A stretch of 7,195 nt of DNA, from assembly GCA_022562375.1 (NCBI GenBank), contig JADFPK010000090.1:1-7195 (forward strand), written 5' to 3'. Below, piece by piece: positions 1 to 5,226 of this stretch. The notes beneath the pieces are model-generated. The model did not search any database and was not told the origin of the DNA. It saw only the letters and a program-made list of their open reading frames with translations. The DNA comes from Pseudomonadota bacterium (lineage in GTDB: Bacteria; Pseudomonadota; Alphaproteobacteria; SMXQ01). The stretch's first letter is position 1. Each line of letters opens with the position of its first letter. Made by a program: the position numbers and the translations under genes.

Positions 1-267
1 CTCTTTTTGGAACATTTGTTTGAATGTTTGCAAATCCTCCCAGCTAATAGCCGTGAGAGCGGCGATCGATGTTTCTAGACCATCTTTTTTTTGTACTGAA
101 ATAAGTCGGCGTAGGTTTAGTTTTTTGGGAGTGACCGGCTCTTCAAGCTTTCGTTTCTTTGAAGTTCGCGGTTGATAGGCTTGCGAGGTTCGTTTTCGTT
201 TCATTGCGTCGGTACTACCAGACAGCAGCACTACCCCAACAATAAGTAAATAAATTTGTTTTTTCAT
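1..267 (-). CDS. Secreted protein of unknown function, 5' part only
   Basis: The reading frame starts at ATG 265-267 and runs without a stop to the left edge, giving 89 residues; the rest lies outside the window. Residues 1-21 form a typical export signal: two lysines, a hydrophobic core (about residues 5-15), then a small-residue stretch ending S-T-D-A, a plausible signal peptidase I site. The mature part begins with a very basic segment holding two clusters, K-R-K-R (23-26) and K-K-R-K (37-40), separated by ten residues, followed by L-E-E-P. Residues 62-89 look helical. I do not recognise a domain. A sigma70-like promoter lies just upstream (293-320), which supports the start. A+T content is extreme around the start and unlike the genes right of 1030. 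A signal peptide followed by a basic low-complexity region is the build of many secreted proteins of host-associated bacteria, but that reading is inference. Confidence 0.7.
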   Translation of the reverse strand, partial: MKKQIYLLIVGVVLLSGSTDAMKRKRTSQAYQPRTSKKRKLEEPVTPKKLNLRRLISVQKKDGLETSIAALTAISWEDLQTFKQMFQKE

Positions 268-292
268 AAAAAATCTTTCATTGGTTTTTATT

Positions 293-320
293 ATTATAGA
301 ATAGTAATGGCGAAGTCCAA
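293..320 (-). promoter_or_regulatory. Sigma70-like promoter of the 1-267 gene
   Basis: On the minus strand a TTGGAC (-35, bases 315-320) is followed after 16 bases by a perfect TATAAT (-10, bases 293-298). The predicted transcript would start near 286, about 20 bases before the ATG at 267. The Shine-Dalgarno sequence before that ATG is weak (GAAAGA, about 7 bases away). The promoter sits in the gap between two same-strand genes, so the 1-267 gene probably has its own transcript rather than depending on readthrough from the 345-899 gene. Confidence 0.6.
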
Positions 321-344
321 GCCTGGAGTAAATGGGGATAAAAG

Positions 345-899
345 TCAACTAGGCAGAAGTTTTCTACTTTTTAGGTGATTAATGAGGCTCGTTAGCCCTT
401 TTTTTGACGTAGCATGGGTCAGCACGTGAGGCTGATAGAGGTTGAGCGTCTCTAGCATTGCCTCAAGCTCTTCCTCGGAGACAGTTACCTTCTCCATTGA
501 TGTGGCTACCTTTGCCTCCCAGTCTTCGGTGATATCTCCACACTCCGGTTTGTTTACATCTACGGTGAGGCTGTATTTCCATGAATCACCAAGCGAAATT
601 GGGAACCTAATCGGCATGCGGCCTATTGAACCCCGCGTACTGCCTTTCCGCTTAAGACGAAGAGAGGATGAAAAGACCATTCTTCCAAAGTCATACCGCT
701 CTTCGACCGACCCTTTATTTTCCCCTTTGTAGACCATAAAATGCCGCCACCTCTTTTCCGGGATTCTGTCGACCCACATCACGAAAGTTGTGCCAGGGGC
801 ATATACTGGTTGGGTGAAAACTCTCTCAGCTGCATTTGAAGGTCGGCTGAAAGTAAACAAAGCAGCACACAGGATAAGTGTGACTAGCAACCTTGACAT
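345..899 (-). CDS. Secreted beta-rich protein, function unknown
   Basis: 184 residues. The frame opens further upstream (to 965), but the ATG at 897-899 is the likely start: it has a strong Shine-Dalgarno (GGGGGA, 7 bases away) and begins a clean signal peptide, with hydrophobic residues 4-17 and cleavage likely after P-S-N-A (20-23). The mature protein alternates short polar and hydrophobic stretches, as in a beta-sandwich or lipocalin-like fold. The segments F-P-I-S-L-G-D-S-W-K-Y (99-109) and W-E-A-K-V (127-131) followed by E-K-V-T-V (136-140) resemble periplasmic proteins in which a G-x-x-W-x-Y strand is followed by W-x-x-x-V and E-x-V-T-V-P-A-G-T-F. Here the P-A-G-T-F is S-E-E-E-L, and the tail (141-184) looks helical and short, so the last strands of such a domain may be lost. 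The family match is from memory and tentative. Next gene on the same strand is 77 bases away with its own promoter. Confidence 0.7.
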   Translation of the reverse strand: MSRLLVTLILCAALFTFSRPSNAAERVFTQPVYAPGTTFVMWVDRIPEKRWRHFMVYKGENKGSVEERYDFGRMVFSSSLRLKRKGSTRGSIGRMPIRFPISLGDSWKYSLTVDVNKPECGDITEDWEAKVATSMEKVTVSEEELEAMLETLNLYQPHVLTHATSKKGLTSLINHLKSRKLLPS

Positions 900-950
900 T
901 TGCTCGTCCCCCTTTGAAGTTGACTGTGTCGTTCCTAAACTAACGATGAT

Positions 951-965
951 ATGTTCTAAGAACAT
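951..965. promoter_or_regulatory. 15-bp perfect palindrome, candidate operator
   Basis: ATGTTCT (951-957), one central A, then AGAACAT (959-965) make a perfect inverted repeat. It lies 52 bases upstream of the 345-899 gene start, where a promoter for that gene would be expected. A symmetric site of this size is typical for a dimeric repressor. I see no convincing -35/-10 pair around it, and I do not assign a regulator. Confidence 0.4.
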
Positions 966-966
966 T

Positions 967-990
967 CAATCACATTAAATAAGGTGATTG
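967..990. repeat. Inverted repeat with A/T-rich loop
   Basis: CAATCAC (967-973) and GTGATTG (984-990) are perfect 7-base complements around a 10-base A/T-rich loop. No T-run follows on either strand, so it does not look like an intrinsic terminator. It abuts the palindrome at 951-965 and lies at the edge of the A+T-rich block, just before the transposase fragment. It could be an operator or part of an insertion-sequence end. Confidence 0.4.
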
Positions 991-1001
991 CCTATGGTCT
1001 G

Positions 1002-1022
1002 GCACCATGGATAGGATGGTGC
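1002..1022. repeat. Hairpin upstream of transposase fragment
   Basis: GCACCAT (1002-1008) and ATGGTGC (1016-1022) are perfect complements with a 7-base loop. The left arm can also pair with ATGGT at 994-998, so two mutually exclusive hairpins are possible. Position just before the TTG start at 1030 suggests it belongs to the leader of the insertion sequence, but no matching right end exists in the window to test this. Confidence 0.4.
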
Positions 1023-1029
1023 TATAGAC

Positions 1030-1242
1030 TTGGAGGCTTATGAGAAGCTGGAATTCACCGAAACGTCGGCCCGCCGTTACCTGCTAGGATTTTGCTGGAA
1101 AAACCATCAACGTTTCTGCCCCCGTTGCCGGTGCCGAAAGGTGTACCGGCTGGCCGACGAGCGGCGTCGCTGCGCACGCTGTCGCTACACCTTCCACGAC
1201 ATCAGCGGCGAGGGTCACGCCAATCGGATCGGCTATTCGTAG
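1030..1242 (+). pseudogene. IS1595-type transposase, N-terminal zinc-ribbon fragment
   Basis: The open frame codes for 70 residues from a TTG start (an in-frame TAG at 1012-1014 limits any extension). Residues 1-60 look like the N-terminus of an IS1595-type transposase: a helical segment (about 5-25), then a zinc ribbon with C30-P-R-C33 and C48-A-R-C51, followed by a Y-T-F-H-D segment (53-57). Such transposases normally continue for over 200 residues into a DDE-type ISXO2 catalytic domain. Here the resemblance stops near residue 60 (base about 1210), and ten unrelated residues lead to a stop inside the 3' end of the neighbouring cupin gene. The catalytic domain and right end are missing, so it cannot be a working transposase. 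The fragment is G+C-rich (70% at 1141-1200), like the DNA to its right rather than its left. Family assignment is from recognised motifs; the exact subgroup is unknown. Confidence 0.72.
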
Positions 1243-1721
1243 TAGGCGCCGTCGCGGTAGATGATTTCGACCTGCTTGTTGGCCTTGGAATCGCCGGGCA
1301 GGGGCGCGCCCTTGAGGTTGCGCCGGTCCTTGCGGTCGCCGGGATTGGCGCGGGCGCCGACGCGAAGCAGGACCAGGGGTTCCTCGCCGGTCGCCTGGAA
1401 CCAGTAATAGGCCCCCGCCGGGATCATGATCCCCTCCATCGGCCCGATCTCCCTTTCCTCGCCCTCGGGACCGTAAAAGCGCGCGCTGCCCTGCATGATG
1501 ACGAACATATGGTCTTCGTTGACATGGGTGTGGAGCGCGTTCTCGCCGCCCGACGCATAGACCTTGAGCCTCGCCTCCATATTGTCGGTCGCGGCCAATA
1601 TCGTGTTGGTCCGCCCCTGGTCGAGAAGCTGCGCCCTCAGTTTGAAGAACGTCGCCTCCGGGCGCTTGGTTTTGGCGCCGGCGTCGGTGTCCTGGTCCTG
1701 GGTGTCGGGTTGTACGGTCAT
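1233..1721 (-). CDS. Single-domain cupin protein
   Basis: 162 residues from ATG 1719-1721, chosen because GGAGG lies 6 bases upstream; the frame stays open further 5' but without a comparable ribosome site. The cupin barrel covers about residues 40-125. Motif 1 is G59 to G78 with H64-T-H66 and N-E-D-H71; the usual glutamate ligand is replaced by H71. Motif 2 reads P101-A-G-A-Y-Y-W, so the usual second-motif histidine is absent. Three histidines (64, 66, 71) could still bind a metal. Residues 1-25 are polar and probably disordered; there is no signal peptide, so it is cytoplasmic. Small cupins of this type include isomerases, dioxygenases and sensors, and the substrate cannot be read from the sequence. 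The gene is divergent from the amidohydrolase and shares its control region, which suggests a common pathway. Its stop codon lies about 22 bases from the point where transposase similarity ends. Confidence 0.82.
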   Translation of the reverse strand: MTVQPDTQDQDTDAGAKTKRPEATFFKLRAQLLDQGRTNTILAATDNMEARLKVYASGGENALHTHVNEDHMFVIMQGSARFYGPEGEEREIGPMEGIMIPAGAYYWFQATGEEPLVLLRVGARANPGDRKDRRNLKGAPLPGDSKANKQVEIIYRDGAYYE

Positions 1722-1974
1722 CGGGTTCCTCCAAATTCGGCATCGTGGTTTGCCTTGGCCGCTATAGGTTTGCCGTCGCCAGTATAGGATAGGCATCGGC
1801 GTCTTATCCAGCCTTTCAGCCCCCCGATCCGGACCCGTTCCGCCATTCATTAGAAGCCGAAGCGCCTTGGTTGCGAAGGGACCCGGCATCGTGTACCAAA
1901 AGGGTGGAAATTCGTCGGTCATGGGCCGCCTCGGCGGGCGGCGACGGCGCTGCGGTCATGGCAGGGAGACACCC
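1722..1974. promoter_or_regulatory. Divergent control region between cupin and amidohydrolase
   Basis: This 253-base gap separates two divergent start codons. Near the cupin it holds a tandem 20-bp repeat (1747-1786). On the minus strand each repeat copy presents a -10-like hexamer, TATACT at 1781-1786 and TATAGC at 1761-1766, but I find no good -35 for either. Near the amidohydrolase the only clear signal is the AGGGAG ribosome site (1963-1968), 6 bases before the ATG at 1975. I see no convincing plus-strand promoter. Confidence 0.45.
1747..1786. repeat. Tandem direct repeat, two 20-bp copies
   Basis: Copy 1 is 1747-1766 and copy 2 is 1767-1786; they match at 16 of 20 positions. Both start GGTTTGCC and end TATA, with the differences in the middle. 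A third copy would start GG at 1787, but the match fails after those two bases. Two copies exactly two helical turns apart, 26-66 bases upstream of the cupin ATG, suggest a regulator binding in tandem on one face of the DNA. Confidence 0.55.
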
Positions 1975-3024
1975 ATGGGAAGCATCGATTCGGACGCCCA
2001 TGTCATCGAAACGCCACGCACGTGGGAGTTCATGGACGAGGCCGACCGAAAATACGCGCCCTTGCTGCTGACCCAGTCCGCCGGCCCCGACGTGCTTGGC
2101 AACGAGGGCAATATCCAGAAGGAATACTGGTTGATCGACAACCGCGCCCATGCGCGGGACCGGAATGTCGGCCTCAACACGTCGGAGGAAGCCCGCGAAA
2201 TGACCGACATCGAGGCGCGGCTGCGCCATATGGACGAGCTCTCGATCGATGTCCAGGTGCTTTACCCGACCCTGTTCCTCAGGCCCTGGACCAAGAAGCC
2301 GGAAGTCGAATTTGCCCTTTGCAAGGGCTACAACCGCTGGCTCGGCGATATCTGGAAGAAGGGCCAGGGCCGGCTTCGCTGGGTCGCCATGGCACCGACA
2401 CTCGCCATGGACAAGGTGCGGGGCGAGCTGGCTTTCGCCAAGGACAATGGCGCCTGCGGCATCTTCATGCGCGGGCTCGAGGGTGAACGGCGCATCTCGG
2501 ACCCCTATTTCCACCCCTTGTTCGAGATCGCCGCCGAGCTCGACCTGGCGATCTGCTTCCATGCCGGGATCGGCAATTATGAAATCCACGACTACTATAT
2601 GGACGAGGCCGGGTTCTCGAAATTCAAGCTACCGGTGGTCGGCACCTTCCACACGCTGATCATGGAAGGCGTGCCGGCGCGGTTCCCCAAGTTGCGCTGG
2701 GCTTTCATCGAGGTCAGCTCCCAGTGGGTCCCTTATGCGCTGAACGATCTCGGCCTTCGCCTCAAGCGCCGGGGCAAGTCCCTCGGCGGCAATCCGCTGG
2801 CGGAGAACCGCGTCTACGTCGCCTGCCAGGTCACCGACGATCTGGGCTATGTCGTCGAACACGCCGGCGAGGACAATCTGGTGGTCGGCACCGATTACGG
2901 CCATCACGACACCTCGACCGAGATCCAGGCGCTGCGTCTGTTGAAAAAGGACGGCAAGGTCCCGGCCAGGGTCGTCGACAAGATCCTCGACGCCAACGCC
3001 CGGGCGCTCTACGCCCTCGATTGA
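1975..3024 (+). CDS. Amidohydrolase-2 family metal-dependent hydrolase
   Basis: 349 residues, the usual length for the ACMSD/LigW-like branch of the amidohydrolase superfamily (COG2159). These TIM-barrel enzymes hydrolyse or decarboxylate small, often aromatic, acids with a single divalent metal. Visible marks: N-terminal metal motif D5-S-D7-A-H9-V-I-E12 at strand 1; C-F-H196-A-G for the middle histidine; H226; F-P-K-L (237-240) leading to E246 and W251; and G305-T-D307-Y-G with the catalytic aspartate followed by H310-H311-D312. All key positions are intact. The start at ATG 1975 is preceded by AGGGAG at 6 bases and gives the expected motif right at the N-terminus; a longer in-frame start at 1867 would add an arginine-rich stretch with no ribosome site. 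There is no signal peptide, so the enzyme is cytoplasmic. The substrate is unknown. Divergent from the cupin, convergent with the aldolase. Confidence 0.9.
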   Translation: MGSIDSDAHVIETPRTWEFMDEADRKYAPLLLTQSAGPDVLGNEGNIQKEYWLIDNRAHARDRNVGLNTSEEAREMTDIEARLRHMDELSIDVQVLYPTLFLRPWTKKPEVEFALCKGYNRWLGDIWKKGQGRLRWVAMAPTLAMDKVRGELAFAKDNGACGIFMRGLEGERRISDPYFHPLFEIAAELDLAICFHAGIGNYEIHDYYMDEAGFSKFKLPVVGTFHTLIMEGVPARFPKLRWAFIEVSSQWVPYALNDLGLRLKRRGKSLGGNPLAENRVYVACQVTDDLGYVVEHAGEDNLVVGTDYGHHDTSTEIQALRLLKKDGKVPARVVDKILDANARALYALD

Positions 3025-3045
3025 GGAGGGGCCGCGGCCGCCGTC

Positions 3046-3828
3046 TTATCCCTTGCCGATGATCGGCGCGGCGGCGTCGATCTTGGCGTCGGCGCCCTCG
3101 CGCAAAAGGGCGACGTCGCTCGCCGCCACCACCAAATCGTAGCCGCGGGCATATATCTCCTCCAGGTCCAAGCCGGCGTACGCGATGGTGCCCATGAGCT
3201 TGCCGCTCGCCTTGATCGCCGCCTCCGCCCGCTCGATGAGCGCCAGGAGCTCGGCGTCGGAGCCCTGCCCCAGCTTGCCGATGTCGGCCGAGAGGTCGGT
3301 CGGGCCGAGGAACAGCATGTCGACGCCTTTAGCGGCGGCGATCTCGGGGATGGCCTCGATCGCCCTTACCGTCTCGATCTGGAGGATGATGAACAGGTTA
3401 TCGTTGATGGTAGCGAGATATTCCTCGCGCGAACGGCCGTAATCGGCGGCGCGGATGGCGCCGAGCGCGGCGCCGCGGTTGCCGGCCGGCGGGTAGAAGC
3501 AGGCGGCGGCGGCGGCGCGGGCCTCCTCCGCGCTATTGATGTAGGGGATCATCACCCCCTCGGCGCCGGCATCCAGCGCCCGCTTGATATGCACCAAATC
3601 GTTCCACGGCACCCGGACCAGTACCGTCGCTTGCGCGTTGCCGAGCGCCCGCATCTGGGAGATCGCCATCACCGCATCGCCGGGCGCGTGTTCGTTGTCG
3701 ATGATGATGCAATCGAAGCCGGCCTGGCCGACGATCTCCGCCGCCGGAGGACTGGCCATCTGGAGCCAGCAGCCAAGCGCCTTGCCGCCATCGGTGAGTT
3801 GCCGTTTCAGTCGGTTCTCACGGTACAT
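3046..3828 (-). CDS. HpcH/HpaI-type class II aldolase
   Basis: 260 residues from ATG 3826-3828, which has a GGGAGG ribosome site 5 bases away; this is the normal length for the family. These enzymes are TIM-barrel, divalent-metal pyruvate aldolases that cleave 4-hydroxy-2-oxo acids to pyruvate (or oxaloacetate) and an aldehyde, typically at the end of aromatic or sugar-acid catabolism. Signature residues are all present: D44-N-E46-H47 with the catalytic histidine; V71-R72-V-P with the pyruvate-binding arginine; G91-V-M-I-P for the substrate loop; Y112-P-P-x-G-x-R118-G; Q150-I-E152-T with the first metal ligand; and G175-P-T-D178-L-S with the second. No export signal. The gene stops 21 bases from the convergent hydrolase and starts 155 bases from the divergent Sel1 gene. 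The exact aldehyde partner cannot be predicted. Confidence 0.92.
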   Translation of the reverse strand: MYRENRLKRQLTDGGKALGCWLQMASPPAAEIVGQAGFDCIIIDNEHAPGDAVMAISQMRALGNAQATVLVRVPWNDLVHIKRALDAGAEGVMIPYINSAEEARAAAAACFYPPAGNRGAALGAIRAADYGRSREEYLATINDNLFIILQIETVRAIEAIPEIAAAKGVDMLFLGPTDLSADIGKLGQGSDAELLALIERAEAAIKASGKLMGTIAYAGLDLEEIYARGYDLVVAASDVALLREGADAKIDAAAPIIGKG

Positions 3829-3972
3829 GTCGCCTCCCTCGACGCCTCGCCGGGGCTTAACATTCGCGCCCGCTGGCCGATTCCGCCAGCCTGCCTCATG
3901 GCGCGCCACCGTGCAAGCCCGGCGGTCCAGGGCCGAAAAAGTTTTCGTTGCATCGATGGCGAATTCACCTGT

Positions 3973-3985
3973 ATGGACGGTCCAT
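3973..3985 (+). promoter_or_regulatory. Palindrome covering the Sel1-protein start codon
   Basis: ATGGAC (3973-3978), one central G, then GTCCAT (3980-3985) form a perfect 13-bp inverted repeat. The right arm includes the first two bases of the ATG at 3984. In RNA it could fold but with only a one-base loop, so some base pairs must open; as DNA it could be an operator. No recognisable Shine-Dalgarno exists at the usual distance, which makes the arrangement more notable. Confidence 0.35.
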
Positions 3986-4466
3986 GCGTCGCACATTCGC
4001 CGCCCTGATGCTGTTGGTCGGATCATTGGCCCCGGCCTCCGCCGGCATGAAAGAAGGCGTCGGGGCGTACCAGCGCGCCGATTACGCCGCCGCTTTCGGC
4101 GAATTCAAGCCGCTCGCCGAAAAGGGCGATGCCGACGCCCAATTCTATCTCGGCGAGATCTACGGCCGGGGCCAGGGCATGAAGCGGGACCTCGAGAAGG
4201 CCGCGCGCTGGTACCGCGAGGCGGCGATGCAAGGCCACACGACGGCTCAAGCGATCCTCGGCGGCCTGTACGCCGCCGGCCTCGGCGTGCCCCGTGATTT
4301 TGGTCGCGCCTACTACTGGCTGATCATCGCCGCCATCTGGAACACCGGTGAAATCCGCGAGGAGGCGTTTCGGAGCCTCGGCACCGTCGCCGGGTTCCTG
4401 AGCGCCAAGGAGAAGGTGGAAATCCTGCGCCGGGCGCGAAAAGAGTGGCTGCGGAAACGGCGTTGA
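3984..4466 (+). CDS. Secreted Sel1-repeat (TPR-like) protein
   Basis: 160 residues from ATG 3984. This start gives a clean signal peptide: R2-R3, hydrophobic 5-14, and A-P-A-S-A ending at 20 as a signal peptidase I site. A start at 3948 would place extra residues before it and has no better ribosome site. The mature protein is alpha-helical, with A45-E-K-G-D-A-D-A-Q starting the first clear Sel1 repeat (about 48-83, including G-R-G-Q-G and A-A-R-W-Y) and a second repeat at about 84-119 (H-T-T-A-Q-A, G-L-G-V-P-R-D, A-Y-Y-W). Residues 24-47 look like half of an earlier, degenerate repeat. The C-terminus (141-160) is very basic. Sel1 repeats mediate protein-protein contacts; exported ones often act in envelope assembly or signalling. 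The partner is unknown and nothing links it functionally to the metabolic neighbours. Confidence 0.85.
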   Translation: MRRTFAALMLLVGSLAPASAGMKEGVGAYQRADYAAAFGEFKPLAEKGDADAQFYLGEIYGRGQGMKRDLEKAARWYREAAMQGHTTAQAILGGLYAAGLGVPRDFGRAYYWLIIAAIWNTGEIREEAFRSLGTVAGFLSAKEKVEILRRARKEWLRKRR

Positions 4467-4516
4467 CCTCCAGACCTCCTCGCCGGCTCGGGGCTTGAGG
4501 GGGCGCCCACGCGCAG

Positions 4517-4552
4517 TCCGGCGCCATCGGCCGGTTTGCAGACGGCGCCGGA
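4517..4552. promoter_or_regulatory. Inverted repeat overlapping operon promoter
   Basis: TCCGGCGCC (4517-4525) and GGCGCCGGA (4544-4552) are perfect 9-base complements 27 bases apart centre to centre. The right arm lies inside the -35/-10 spacer of the predicted promoter and the left arm just upstream of the -35. A protein bound there would control RNA polymerase access. Each arm contains the palindrome GGCGCC, so the sites could also act as two independent half-sites in direct orientation. Confidence 0.45.
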
Positions 4553-4563
4553 TGTGGGATAAT
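4536..4563 (+). promoter_or_regulatory. Sigma70-like promoter of the nitrile hydratase-type operon
   Basis: TTGCAG (-35, 4536-4541) and GATAAT (-10, 4558-4563) are separated by 16 bases. The predicted start of transcription is near 4570, giving a leader of about 25 bases that contains the GGGAG ribosome site before the ATG at 4595. The hexamers match the general bacterial consensus at 4 of 6 and 5 of 6 positions, notable in such G+C-rich DNA. Confidence 0.5.
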
Positions 4564-4594
4564 CCGGGGCGGATAACGCCAAGGGAGACGGGAG

Positions 4595-4924
4595 ATGCGC
4601 GCACCCCATGACATCGGCGGCCTGCCGGGAGGGCCGGTGGATACCGAACCCCACGCGGCGACCTTCTGGGAAAAGCAGATCGACGCCATCAACGTGCTGC
4701 TCAGTGATAAAAAGCGGCGGATCATCAGCGGCGACGAACGCCGCCTCGCCATCGAATCGCTGGGCGAGGAGGTTTACCGGACGCTTGGTTATTACGAGCG
4801 CTGGACCGCCGCCGCGACCCGGCTGTTGTTGCAGAAAGGCATCCTGAGCCAGGACGAGATCGACGCCAAGATCGCCGAAATCCGCGCCCGCATCGGCGAG
4901 GAGCAGGAGAAGACGGACGGATGA
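4595..4924 (+). CDS. Nitrile hydratase beta N-terminal half / thiocyanate hydrolase beta-like subunit
   Basis: 109 residues. The sequence matches the N-terminal helical domain of nitrile hydratase beta: H5-D-I-G-G9 near the start; F-W25-E-K27; R49-R50-L-A-I-E54; Y66-Y-E68-R-W70; and L-L-x-K-G-I-L (78-84). R50 aligns with the conserved arginine of full-length beta (Arg52 in the Rhodococcus enzyme) that contacts the oxidised metal-loop cysteines. An ordinary beta subunit is about 210-230 residues and continues into an SH3-like domain; here that domain is the next gene. This split is known from thiocyanate hydrolase (scnB, scnA, scnC) and some three-subunit nitrile hydratases. The H-D-x-G-G start argues against it being the related activator (p14K), which lacks that motif. 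The start has GGGAG 3-4 bases from the ATG. The stop overlaps the next start (ATGA, 4921-4924), implying translational coupling and equal amounts of both subunits. Confidence 0.87.
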   Translation: MRAPHDIGGLPGGPVDTEPHAATFWEKQIDAINVLLSDKKRRIISGDERRLAIESLGEEVYRTLGYYERWTAAATRLLLQKGILSQDEIDAKIAEIRARIGEEQEKTDG

Positions 4925-5226
4925 GCGACAAATTCTCCCCCGGCGATCCCGTGCGGGTGCGCGCCGATTGGGCCCCGGGCCATATCCGCACACCGGTCTA
5001 TATCCGCGGCAAACGCGGCGTGGTGACGCGCATATTCGGCGACTTTCCCAACCCGGAGGGCCTCGCCTACGGCCAGTCCGGCCTACCGGAAAAGACCCTT
5101 TACGAGGTCCGCTTCCGCCAACGCGACATCTGGCCCGACTATGACGGCCAGGCACGGGACACCGTCGACATCGACATCTATCACCACTGGCTGGAGCCTG
5201 CGGACGACGCGGGAGCGACGAGATGA
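4921..5226 (+). CDS. Nitrile hydratase beta C-terminal half (SH3-like) / thiocyanate hydrolase alpha-like subunit
   Basis: 101 residues, nearly all one SH3-like barrel equivalent to the C-terminal half of nitrile hydratase beta. Landmarks in order: G8-D-P-V-R-V (8-13), G20-H-I-R-T-P (20-25), Y27-I-R-G-K-R-G-V-V (27-35), G40-D-F-P-N-P-E (40-46), L60-Y-E-V-R-F (60-65), W71, and W90-L-E-P-A (90-94) at the end, where beta subunits also end. The G-D-F-P-N-P-E loop and the free-standing domain are what I associate with the thiocyanate hydrolase alpha subunit. It would pair with the preceding product to rebuild a beta-like unit and close the active site over the metal subunit. The start codon overlaps the upstream stop and its own stop overlaps the next start (ATGA, 5223-5226). 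No signal peptide; cytoplasmic. Confidence 0.87.
   Translation: MSDKFSPGDPVRVRADWAPGHIRTPVYIRGKRGVVTRIFGDFPNPEGLAYGQSGLPEKTLYEVRFRQRDIWPDYDGQARDTVDIDIYHHWLEPADDAGATR

Noticed and set aside
1084..1743. Long minus-strand frame overlapping the cupin gene, and similar long frames opposite or beside the hydrolase, Sel1 and BtuF-like genes
   Set aside because: Their translations are rich in Arg, Pro, Gly and Ala with no domain motif, as expected for shadow frames in G+C-rich coding DNA; the overlapping frames carry clear family motifs.
3025..3045. GGCCGCGGCC palindrome (3030-3039) between convergent hydrolase and aldolase genes, considered as a two-way terminator
   Set aside because: It is short, self-complementary without a loop, and has no T-run on either strand; such palindromes are common in G+C-rich DNA.
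4595..4924. First operon gene as a nitrile hydratase activator (p14K type)
   Set aside because: The N-terminal H-D-I-G-G motif and the aligned arginine at 50 are beta-subunit features, and the missing C-terminal half follows directly as the next gene.
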